Source: Methanomicrobiales archaeon (GTDB lineage Archaea; Halobacteriota; Methanomicrobia; Methanomicrobiales; Methanoculleaceae). Taken from it: 8,643 nt of DNA. Below, piece by piece: positions 1 to 5,822 of the stretch; the stretch's first letter is position 1, and every line of letters begins with the position of its first letter. Both the position numbers and the translations under genes were made by a program. The stretch lies in contig JAAZGM010000266.1 of NCBI GenBank assembly GCA_012511245.1, positions 1-8,643 of the forward strand. The letters run 5' to 3'. The notes below the pieces were generated by a model that saw only the letters and a program-made list of their open reading frames with translations, was not told the DNA's origin and did no database searches.

Positions 1-14
1 GACGTCCCTCTTCA

Positions 15-1289
15 TCAGAAGTTAAAGTGCCGCCCGACGATCTTCAGCGCACAGTACTCCCCGCACATCGTGCAGGCATCGGCGTCGGCCGGCATCCGCT
101 CGTCCCGGAGCTTTCGGGCGCGCTCGGGGTTCATTGCGACCGCAAACTGCCGTTCCCAGTCGAGGTCGCGGCGGGCGTGGCCCATTTCGAGGTCGGCGTC
201 GCGCTTTTTGAGCTTGATCATATCCCCGACGTGGGCGGCGATCCGTGAACTCATGACTCCCTCGTAGACCTCCTCGGGGGTTGGGAGCGCCAGGTGCTCC
301 GCCGGCGTCACGTAGCAGATGAAGTCTGCGCCGTAGGAGGAGGAGAGCGCGGCCCCGATGGCGGCAACCCGGTCGTCGTAGCCGGGCGCGATATCGGTGA
401 CGAGCGGCCCGAGCATGTAGAACGGCCTCCTGTTCGTGACACGCTTCTGCAGGACGACGTTCGTCTGGATCTCGTCGATCGGGATATGCCCCGGCCCCTC
501 GATGATCGTCTGGACGCCTTCTGCATGCGCCTTGTCGGCGAGCTCCGCGTTGATGAGCAGCTCCTGGATCTGGGCGCGGTCGGTCGCATCGTGGACGGCG
601 CCCGCCCGCATACCGTTGCCGAACGAGAGCGTGACCTCGTGCTCTTTCAGGATCTCGACCAGGTAATCGAACTCCGAGTAGAGCGGGTTCTCTTTCTCGT
701 TGTGGAGCATCCACGCGGTCATGAACGCTCCCCCGCGGGAGACGAGCCCGCCGTGCCGCCCCTGGTTCTGCAGGCGCTTCATCGTCTCGTAGTTGATCCC
801 GGTATGGATCGCCATGAAGTTGGTGCCGAGCTTCGCCTGCTCCGCCGTGATCCGGAAGAGGTCGTCCTCCTCCATGTGGACGACCGCCCCGTGCTTCCGG
901 GCGGCCTCGATGAACGCCTGGTAGAGCGGAACCGACCCGACCGAGAGTGTGGTCGCCTCGACGACCCGCCGCCGGATATCCAGGAAATCGCCGCCGGTGG
1001 AGAGTTCCATCAGCGTATCGGCACCGGCAAGCTCGGCCTGCCGGGCTTTCTCGATCTCCATATCGACGTCGACGATATCCGACGACGTTCCGATACTTGC
1101 ATTGACCTTCGTGCGAAGTCCTTCGCCGATACCGCAGATCTTCACCTTCCGGTAGGGAGAGATCGGGATGACGATGTGGCCATCGGCCACGCCGCGCCGG
1201 ACGAAATCCTCGGTAACCCCCTCCGCAGCCGCGACGATCCGCATCTCCTCGGTGACGACACCGCGCCGGGCATCCTCTATGAGACTCAT
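15..1289 (-). CDS. thiC: Phosphomethylpyrimidine synthase ThiC (short archaeal form)
   Basis: ThiC is a non-canonical radical SAM enzyme that rearranges aminoimidazole ribotide to hydroxymethylpyrimidine phosphate, the pyrimidine half of thiamine. The 424-residue product carries the family landmarks: RGGAF (185-189), SFGNGMRAG (222-230), EGPGHIPIDEIQTN (264-277), TDIAPGYDD (298-306) and VTPAEHLALP (327-336). His268 and His332 are the probable metal ligands. The C-terminal cluster cysteines are Cys406, Cys409 and Cys413, spaced CX2CX3C, where bacterial ThiC has CX2CX4C. The long N-terminal extension of bacterial ThiC (about 600 residues) is absent. The ATG at 1289 is preferred over in-frame upstream starts because the family-like sequence begins at MSLIEDARRG and a TATA-like element lies about 27 bases upstream, which suggests a leaderless or nearly leaderless transcript. 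The gene diverges from the radical SAM gene at 1465. A ThiC paralogue with another product, such as the benzimidazole-forming BzaF type, is less likely. Confidence 0.95.
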   Translation of the reverse strand: MSLIEDARRGVVTEEMRIVAAAEGVTEDFVRRGVADGHIVIPISPYRKVKICGIGEGLRTKVNASIGTSSDIVDVDMEIEKARQAELAGADTLMELSTGGDFLDIRRRVVEATTLSVGSVPLYQAFIEAARKHGAVVHMEEDDLFRITAEQAKLGTNFMAIHTGINYETMKRLQNQGRHGGLVSRGGAFMTAWMLHNEKENPLYSEFDYLVEILKEHEVTLSFGNGMRAGAVHDATDRAQIQELLINAELADKAHAEGVQTIIEGPGHIPIDEIQTNVVLQKRVTNRRPFYMLGPLVTDIAPGYDDRVAAIGAALSSSYGADFICYVTPAEHLALPTPEEVYEGVMSSRIAAHVGDMIKLKKRDADLEMGHARRDLDWERQFAVAMNPERARKLRDERMPADADACTMCGEYCALKIVGRHFNF

Positions 1290-1309
1290 GACCCTATATT
1301 TGCAGAAAA

Positions 1310-1322
1310 GAATAGATAAAGG
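1310..1322 (-). promoter_or_regulatory. Putative TATA element of thiC
   Basis: Read on the minus strand this is CCTTTATCTATTC, an archaeal TATA-box-like element in an AT-rich stretch. Its centre lies about 27 bases upstream of the thiC ATG. Archaeal transcription usually starts about 25 bases after the TATA centre, so the mRNA would begin almost at the start codon. That leaves no room for a TPP riboswitch. The assignment rests on position and composition only. Confidence 0.5.
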
Positions 1323-1350
1323 CTCGTTTTTAGGATCCGGGCTAAATCTG

Positions 1351-1369
1351 ACTTGTTCTCTCATCAAGT
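1351..1369. repeat. Small inverted repeat between divergent promoters (possible operator)
   Basis: ACTTG and CAAGT arms of five bases flank a nine-base spacer. The element sits between the two divergent TATA-like elements (1310-1322 and 1378-1390). A wider pair, ATCTGA at 1346-1351 and TCAGAT at 1389-1394, brackets the same area. The position suits a regulator acting on thiC, on the opposite gene, or on both. The arms are short and could be chance. Confidence 0.3.
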
Positions 1370-1377
1370 AAAATTGA

Positions 1378-1390
1378 CTTTATCTTATTC
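1378..1390 (+). promoter_or_regulatory. Putative TATA element of the radical SAM gene
   Basis: CTTTATCTTATTC on the plus strand is nearly the same as the minus-strand thiC element, differing by one inserted T after the shared CTTTATCT. A start site about 25 bases downstream would fall near 1408, giving a leader of roughly 55 bases before the CTG proposed as start of the next gene. Confidence 0.45.
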
Positions 1391-1430
1391 AGATCTTTTT
1401 TCATAGCCGGAAAGCCAAGACTTACAAGAT

Positions 1431-1460
1431 ATGGCAGAGCACCTCTTTAGCATCTGGTGA
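1431..1460 (+). other. Nine-codon leader ORF upstream of the radical SAM gene
   Basis: An ATG at 1431 opens a short frame (MAEHLFSIW) that ends with TGA at 1458-1460. It lies in a different frame from the radical SAM gene. Its stop codon is inside the GGTGATC ribosome-binding site and five bases before the CTG proposed as the main start, so reinitiation or coupling is conceivable. No clear Shine-Dalgarno sequence precedes it, so it may not be translated. Confidence 0.25.
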
Positions 1461-1462
1461 TC
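1456..1462 (+). promoter_or_regulatory. Ribosome-binding site that decides a CTG start
   Basis: GGTGATC is a perfect match to the complement of the archaeal 16S rRNA 3' end (GGAGGTGATC). Its GG is seven bases from the CTG at 1465, the usual aligned spacing. There is no ATG, GTG or TTG in that frame between the stop at 1375-1377 and the cluster motif, so this site is the main evidence for the start. Confidence 0.6.
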
Positions 1463-1464
1463 AT

Positions 1465-2163
1465 CTGTACGTCAATTTCGGGGGCTTTGTTCCTCTCAGC
1501 ACCGTCGACTGGCGGGGGCGGGCGGCCTGCACCGTCTTTCTCCGGGGATGCCCTGCACGTTGTTTCTACTGCCATAACATCGCCATCCAGGAGGGCGAGG
1601 ACCTCCGCGATGCCGACGAGATCATCGCAATGATCCGGGAGTCCCGCACGGTTGCAGGTGCCGTGGTCTTCTCCGGCGGCGAACCGACCCTGCAGGGGCC
1701 AGCGCTCGCCCACCTTGCCGCTGCAGCCCGCAGGATGGGGTTCTCCGTCGGCCTGCACACGAACGGCATCTTTCCCCGGGTGATCGAGGACCTCCTTGAC
1801 AAGGGCGTTCTCGATATGATCTCGCTCGACATCAAGACGACGTGGGAGCACTACGACGATCTCCTGGAACTCACCGCCGCCGATGCCGTGAAACGGTCGC
1901 TTGCCGTCTGCAAACGGGCAAAGGCTGAGGGCTGCCTCTCGGTCTGTGATGCGGTGGTCACTCTCTTTCGCGGCCGTGAGAGCGATCTCCCCTCTATCGC
2001 CCGGGATACCCGGGAGCTTGACCTCGTGCTCCAGCAGGGCGTGGCCCCGGGTTATGTCCCCCTGACCCGACAGGAACTCGAGGCGGCAGCAGCACCGCTC
2101 GGCCGGAGGGTTCGTATACGGACCCGGGAGGACGGCGAGATCGCTTATGACCCGGTGCCCTGA
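1465..2163 (+). CDS. Radical SAM activase, NrdG2-like (anaerobic ribonucleotide reductase activating protein)
   Basis: This family uses a 4Fe-4S cluster and S-adenosylmethionine to place a glycyl radical on a partner enzyme, typically the class III ribonucleotide reductase NrdD. Translation from CTG 1465 gives 232 residues, the usual family length. It begins (M)YVNFGGFVPLSTVDW, then has CPARCFYC with Cys29, Cys33 and Cys36 (CX3CX2C) and the SAM-binding SGGEP (70-74). The first ATG in frame, at 1630, lies after the cluster cysteines, so a protein started there would be inactive. The frame is open from 1378 without any ATG, GTG or TTG before the motif. An unusual CTG start after a strong ribosome-binding site is the simplest reading. 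A sequence error, or a +1 frameshift from the leader ORF at 1431, is the alternative. No glycyl-radical partner is in the window, so the substrate is inferred. Confidence 0.85.
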   Translation: MYVNFGGFVPLSTVDWRGRAACTVFLRGCPARCFYCHNIAIQEGEDLRDADEIIAMIRESRTVAGAVVFSGGEPTLQGPALAHLAAAARRMGFSVGLHTNGIFPRVIEDLLDKGVLDMISLDIKTTWEHYDDLLELTAADAVKRSLAVCKRAKAEGCLSVCDAVVTLFRGRESDLPSIARDTRELDLVLQQGVAPGYVPLTRQELEAAAAPLGRRVRIRTREDGEIAYDPVP

Positions 2164-2179
2164 CCCTTTCCGGTGCCGT

Positions 2180-2191
2180 TAAGCATAATAT
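2180..2191 (+). promoter_or_regulatory. Possible promoter of the 2312-8643 gene cluster
   Basis: TAAGCATAATAT is the only AT-rich, TATA-like stretch in the 148-base gap after the radical SAM gene. A start about 25 bases further on, near 2211, would place both hairpins at 2218-2282 inside the 5' untranslated leader. An ATCGT/ACGAT inverted pair (2190-2194, 2204-2208) follows directly. The cluster might instead be read through from the upstream gene. Confidence 0.35.
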
Positions 2192-2217
2192 CGTCGGGAA
2201 CGAACGATTATGGAGAT

Positions 2218-2237
2218 GTTGCGGCAAGAACCGCAAC
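2218..2237 (+). promoter_or_regulatory. Leader hairpin 1
   Basis: GTTGCGG and CCGCAAC form a perfect seven-base-pair stem around the six-base loop CAAGAA. No T-run follows, so it does not look like an archaeal terminator. It lies in the gene-free stretch before the UPF0200 gene. Confidence 0.5.
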
Positions 2238-2248
2238 CTGCACCACCC

Positions 2249-2282
2249 GGGCTCCATTGCCGGTAACACACCGGCATGGCCC
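2249..2282 (+). promoter_or_regulatory. Leader hairpin 2
   Basis: TGCCGG (2258-2263) and CCGGCA (2271-2276) pair across the loop TAACACA. The stem extends through CCA/TGG (2254-2256 with 2277-2279) past one bulged T, then GGG/CCC (2249-2251 with 2280-2282) past a two-base bulge. That gives about twelve pairs, mostly GC, ending 17 bases before the GGAGG of the next gene. It could shape translation or stability of the mRNA. No known riboswitch class is recognised. Confidence 0.5.
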
Positions 2283-2311
2283 GCTGTTCTGAATGGGATG
2301 GAGGAACCCTG

Positions 2312-2863
2312 ATGAAGGTCATTGGAATTGTTGGTATGCCGGCAAGCGGAAAGGGAGAGGCATCAGGGATCGCCCATGACCTCGGGATTCCTGTTGTGGT
2401 CATGGGAAATGCGATCCGGGAGCGGGTGAAAGAGGCCGGGCTTCCCCTGACCGATGCAAATTGCGGCGCGATCGCCGGTATGTTGCGCACAGATCTCGGC
2501 ATGGATGCCATCGCACGCATCACCATCCCGGTGATCGAGGCAACGGGCGCCCCGGTGGTGCTCGTGGACGGTATCAGGGGGGACTACGAAGTTGCAGCGT
2601 TCAAAGGGCACTTCCCCGACTTCACGCTCATCGGGATCGATTCGTCGTTTGAGATCCGGTACCGGCGGCTCACGAACCGCGGCCGATCCGACGACTCGCT
2701 CACACCCGACGAGCTCCACGTGCGTGATGAACGGGAGCTCGGGTGGGGGCTTGGCCGGGCACTGGAACAGGCAGACTTTCGGGTCATGAACGAAGGATCG
2801 CTTGAGGAGTTCAGGGCGGAGGTCAGAACCCTGCTCATCCGGCTGGGAGGGATGCAAGGATGA
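2312..2863 (+). CDS. UPF0200-family P-loop nucleotide-kinase-like protein
   Basis: The 183-residue product resembles the archaeal UPF0200 family, small P-loop proteins related to adenylate, cytidylate and dephospho-CoA kinases whose substrate I do not know to be established. The Walker A loop GMPASGKG covers residues 8-15 with Lys14. A Walker B-like strand and the family segment VVLVDGIRGDYE span 82-93. An arginine-rich LID-like region around 116-141 (RYRRLTNRGRSDD and the following residues) would close on phosphate groups. The ATG at 2312 is chosen over one at 2276 because GGAGG (2300-2304) stands seven bases before it and the protein then begins with the first beta strand, MKVIGIVG. Its stop overlaps the next start as ATGA, which implies translational coupling. 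Automatic labels such as dephospho-CoA kinase or AAA ATPase are guesses. Confidence 0.85.
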   Translation: MKVIGIVGMPASGKGEASGIAHDLGIPVVVMGNAIRERVKEAGLPLTDANCGAIAGMLRTDLGMDAIARITIPVIEATGAPVVLVDGIRGDYEVAAFKGHFPDFTLIGIDSSFEIRYRRLTNRGRSDDSLTPDELHVRDERELGWGLGRALEQADFRVMNEGSLEEFRAEVRTLLIRLGGMQG

Positions 2864-3633
2864 CACTCGTACCGTACTTCTCGGCCTCGTCCAAGGTCTG
2901 GGAATCGCGCGACTGGGTCTATGGGCTTGAGGAGATCGGGTATGCCGGCTGGGAGATCGTCGCCGATGGGAAGTATCGCCTGGACAACCCTGAGAACTTC
3001 GCTGCTATCCAGGAGAACCTCGAGAGCACCGGCCTTCTTGCGACTGTGCATGCGCCCTACAGCGACTTGAATCTTGCATCGCTGAACTACCCCATCTGGC
3101 GTGAATCCATCCGCCAGACCTGCTGCTGCATCCACCACGCGGCCGACCTGACCGATCGGGTGACCATCCACCCCGGCTTTGTCTCCCCGGTGGGTAAGCT
3201 CGTCCCCGAGAAGGTCTGGGAGATGCAGAAGACCGCGCTCGTCGAGATCGGGAAGTATGCCGAAGATCATGGCGTCCTTGCGTGCGTCGAGAACATGATC
3301 AGCATCAAGGATTTCCTCTGCCGTTACCCTGAAGAGATCATCGGACTCACCGAGGGGATCGCGGGGATCGGGATCACGCTGGACGTCGGGCACGCCAACA
3401 CCAACGGGCTTGTGGATGCGTTCCTTGCACATATCGGGGAGGTCGATCACCTGCATATTCACGACAACCACGGGCAGTCTGATGAACACCTTGCCCTCGG
3501 CGATGGTATCATCCCCTGGGAGAAGGTCGGGCGGATCATCGCCCGCGACTACTCCGGCCCTGCCGTTATCGAAGGCAGGTCGCTTGAAGAGGCCAGGCGG
3601 AGCCTCGCAGCATTCAGGAAGTGGTTCGTATAG
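2860..3633 (+). CDS. TIM-barrel protein, AP endonuclease 2/xylose isomerase superfamily
   Basis: This 257-residue protein belongs to the superfamily containing sugar phosphate isomerases/epimerases and endonuclease IV. Likely metal ligands lie at the ends of successive strands: His64 (VHAPY), His104 (IHPG), Glu144 (VENM), Asp175 and His178 (LDVGH), His199 or His201 (HLHIHDN), Asp208 and His210 (DEHLALGDG) and Glu238 (VIEGR). The order matches the nine-ligand trinuclear zinc site of endonuclease IV. However, most of these positions also recur in the isomerase branch, so either isomerase or phosphodiesterase chemistry is possible. GGAGG at 2846-2850 is well placed for the ATG at 2860, which overlaps the previous stop by four bases. 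The stop overlaps the RNase Z start. An unusual run of three cysteines (88-90) precedes IHH. Family assignment is firm and the substrate is unknown. Confidence 0.85.
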   Translation: MTLVPYFSASSKVWESRDWVYGLEEIGYAGWEIVADGKYRLDNPENFAAIQENLESTGLLATVHAPYSDLNLASLNYPIWRESIRQTCCCIHHAADLTDRVTIHPGFVSPVGKLVPEKVWEMQKTALVEIGKYAEDHGVLACVENMISIKDFLCRYPEEIIGLTEGIAGIGITLDVGHANTNGLVDAFLAHIGEVDHLHIHDNHGQSDEHLALGDGIIPWEKVGRIIARDYSGPAVIEGRSLEEARRSLAAFRKWFV

Positions 3634-4574
3634 CCGGCGAGACCCTCCACATCCACTTCCTCGGGACAGCGGGAGCGCTCCCGTCGCCGCAGAGGAACCC
3701 CTCCACAATCCTGATCCGGCGGGGTTCCGACACCCTCCTCTTCGACTGTGGGGAGGGAGCCCAGCAACAGATGATGCGCGCCCGAACCGGGTTCACCGTG
3801 AACGCCATCTTCATCACTCACTGGCATGCCGACCACTTCCTCGGTGTCTTCGGGCTCGTCGAGACACTTGCGTTCACAGGAAGGACTGAGCCGCTCCCGA
3901 TCTACGGCCCGCCCTGGGTCGGCGAGTTCATCGATCTCGTGCAGAGGATCAGCCGCCACAACCGGGGTTTCTCCATCTCCGCCAACACCCTTGAACACGG
4001 TTCGGTTGTACCCTTCAACGGCTACACCGTCCGGGCGTTTGCATCGCACCACGGCATCCCCGGGCTCGGCTATGTTCTGGAGGAGGATGAGCGGCCGGGC
4101 AGGTTCAACCGCGAACGGGCGATCGAGCTCGGCGTCCCCCCGGGTCCGCTCTTCGGGCGGTTGCAGCGCGGGGAAGAGGTCCGTATCGTCCGTGACGGTG
4201 TCGAGACCACGATCCAGCCTGCCGATGTTCTGGGGGAGCCGCGTCCGGGGCGGAAGGTCGTCTACACCGGAGATACGCGACCGCTTCAGAACCTGCCCGA
4301 TGTCGCTGCAATGATCCGGGGTGCCGACCTCCTGATCCACGACGCCACCTTCGATGATCAGGAGAGCGATCGCGCCCGGGAAGTTCTGCACTCGACCGCC
4401 GGGGAGGCCGGGGAGGCTGCAACGGCGCTGGGCGCCCGTATGCTCGCCCTGATGCACATAAGCTCCCGTTATTCGGGCACAGCAAACCATATACGCGATG
4501 CAAAGCGACAGTATGAGGGAGACGTGATTCTTCCGGCCGATCTGACCGCGCTGGAGATTCCGTACAGGAACTGA
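3621..4574 (+). CDS. rnz: Ribonuclease Z (tRNA 3' processing endonuclease)
   Basis: RNase Z is a metallo-beta-lactamase-fold zinc enzyme that cuts the 3' trailer from precursor tRNA to prepare CCA addition. The 317-residue product has the whole motif series: HFLGTAGALP at the N-terminus (12-21), FDCGEGAQQQM (41-51), THWHADH (66-72) with His67, His69, Asp71 and His72, SHHGIPGLGY (142-151), YTGDTRP (215-221) with Asp218, the HST loop (257-259) and the final HISSRY (279-284). Length and motif order fit the short ElaC-type enzyme. The start is the GTG at 3621, overlapping the upstream gene by 13 bases. A stop at 3585-3587 closes the frame further up and no other usual start lies between. The ribosome-binding site (AGGA, 3616-3619) is very close, so initiation may depend on coupling to the upstream gene. 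Confidence 0.95.
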   Translation: MVRIAGETLHIHFLGTAGALPSPQRNPSTILIRRGSDTLLFDCGEGAQQQMMRARTGFTVNAIFITHWHADHFLGVFGLVETLAFTGRTEPLPIYGPPWVGEFIDLVQRISRHNRGFSISANTLEHGSVVPFNGYTVRAFASHHGIPGLGYVLEEDERPGRFNRERAIELGVPPGPLFGRLQRGEEVRIVRDGVETTIQPADVLGEPRPGRKVVYTGDTRPLQNLPDVAAMIRGADLLIHDATFDDQESDRAREVLHSTAGEAGEAATALGARMLALMHISSRYSGTANHIRDAKRQYEGDVILPADLTALEIPYRN

Positions 4575-4595
4575 TCGAGATGGGTGAGGATTGTG

Positions 4596-5792
4596 ATGGA
4601 GCAGGGTCTATCCAGCCAGAACCGCCTGATACTTACGGGTCTCGGCGCCCTGCTCGTCAGTGCCGCGGCAGCGAGCATCGCGGGGATCTACCTTGGTTCC
4701 GCACGTGACGTCCTCGCGCTGATACCCGGCCTGATGGTGCTCCTGCCGTCGATCATCGATATGCGGGGCAATATCGCTGGCGTCCTTGCCTCCCGCCTCT
4801 CATCATCGATGCACCTTGGAGCGTTCTCCATCGATTTCGAGGAGGGGACTGTCCTCGGCGACAACATCCGCGCCTCGTTCATCATAACCGTCCTCATAGC
4901 ATTCGTTCTCGGCATCTTCGCCTACCTGGCAAGTGTCCTCTTCGGCCTCCCGACGGTAGGCATCACCGATCTCGTACTGATCTCGGTCATGAGCGGGATC
5001 GTCTCGGGTCTCCTGGTGATGGGGATCACCGTGGTCATTGCGCTTGCGAGTTACCGCTACGGCCTCGACCTCGATATGATCGGCGCACCGACCGTCACCA
5101 CATCCGGGGATGTCGTTACGCTCCCGATCCTCGTCCTCTCTGCGGTCTTCATCGTGCAGCTCCCCCCCTGGGGGCGCCTGGCGCTCGGGGCCGTCGTGAT
5201 CGCCATCGCCGTCGTCGCCATCCTCTACACCTGGCACCGGCCGAAGGGGATCGGGACGATCGTCCGGGAGAACCTCGCGCTCCTCGTCCCGCTCAGCGTC
5301 CTCGGCACACTGGCCGGTCTGGCCTACTCGCTCAATCTCGACAGCCTGGTGACGTATGCGGTGTTTCTTATCCTGATACCGCCATTCATGGGCGGTCTTG
5401 GTTCAATAGGCGGCATCCTCGGGTCGAGCCTCTCGACCGGGATGCACACCGGCGAACTTACCCCCTCCCTCCTTCCCGGGCGGGACGTTGTGCATCATTT
5501 TATTATTTCCTATCTCTATACGTTGATATTGCTTCCACTGCTGGCGCTCATCGCGCATGGTGCGGCGGCGCTCATGGGTTTGAACAGTCCGGGTTTTGGG
5601 ACGCTGGTCGTCATCATCCTTGTGGCGGGTCTGGTGGTCATGACACTGGTGAACGGCGTGGCATACGCCACCGCAAGCCTTTCATTCCGGTACGGCCTCG
5701 ATCCCGACAACTTCGGGATCCCCGTTATCACAAGTCTGATCGACCTGTTCGGTGCCACCGTGCTCGTGATGGTGATAGGCCTGCTGTTGTAG
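4596..5792 (+). CDS. Duplicated MgtE/SLC41-like divalent cation permease (COG1824 type)
   Basis: The 398-residue protein is almost entirely hydrophobic, with about ten membrane segments, and consists of two related halves. LIPGLMVLLPSI followed by SSSMHLG in the first half matches LIPPFMGGLGSI followed by STGMHTG in the second. RYGLDLDMIGAPTVTTSGD (154-172) matches RYGLDPDNFGIPVITSLID (365-383). Asp172 and Asp383 occupy the place of the ion-binding aspartate of MgtE channels. The cytosolic MgtE N domain and CBS pair are absent, so gating must come from elsewhere, probably the next gene. ATG 4596 is preferred to GTG 4584 because GAGG (4586-4589) is six bases before it. The gene follows rnz by 21 bases and ends in tandem stops TAGTAA. 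Magnesium is the likely substrate by homology, but other divalent ions are possible. Confidence 0.85.
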   Translation: MEQGLSSQNRLILTGLGALLVSAAAASIAGIYLGSARDVLALIPGLMVLLPSIIDMRGNIAGVLASRLSSSMHLGAFSIDFEEGTVLGDNIRASFIITVLIAFVLGIFAYLASVLFGLPTVGITDLVLISVMSGIVSGLLVMGITVVIALASYRYGLDLDMIGAPTVTTSGDVVTLPILVLSAVFIVQLPPWGRLALGAVVIAIAVVAILYTWHRPKGIGTIVRENLALLVPLSVLGTLAGLAYSLNLDSLVTYAVFLILIPPFMGGLGSIGGILGSSLSTGMHTGELTPSLLPGRDVVHHFIISYLYTLILLPLLALIAHGAAALMGLNSPGFGTLVVIILVAGLVVMTLVNGVAYATASLSFRYGLDPDNFGIPVITSLIDLFGATVLVMVIGLLL

Positions 5793-5822
5793 TAAAAAAT
5801 AGAGAGCGATGGTTAACAGGCC

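Noticed and set aside
294..1319. Long plus-strand open frame of 341 codons opposite thiC
   Set aside because: It is an antisense shadow of a GC-rich gene. The product is rich in Arg, Asp and Val with no recognisable domain, and the minus-strand frame encodes a complete ThiC.
1391..1401. T-run at 1396-1401 as a plus-strand terminator
   Set aside because: No plus-strand gene ends upstream of it in the window. It lies in the divergent promoter region and is better explained by AT-rich promoter sequence.
1290..1464. TPP riboswitch upstream of thiC
   Set aside because: The TATA-like element lies only about 27 bases from the ATG, so the leader is too short, and no TPP aptamer-like conserved sequence was seen on either strand.
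1630..2163. ATG 1630 as start of the radical SAM gene
   Set aside because: It would remove the CX3CX2C cluster motif at 1549-1572, which is open in the same frame and belongs to the protein.
2218..2282. Hairpins as a terminator of the radical SAM gene
   Set aside because: No run of T follows either hairpin, and archaeal termination depends chiefly on T-runs.
2584..3708. Minus-strand open frame of 374 codons across the kinase-like and TIM-barrel genes
   Set aside because: It spans two well-supported plus-strand genes and their junction, has no domain or ribosome-binding site, and is a typical high-GC shadow.
3549..4490. Minus-strand open frame of 313 codons opposite rnz
   Set aside because: It is an antisense shadow of RNase Z, whose full motif set is on the plus strand.
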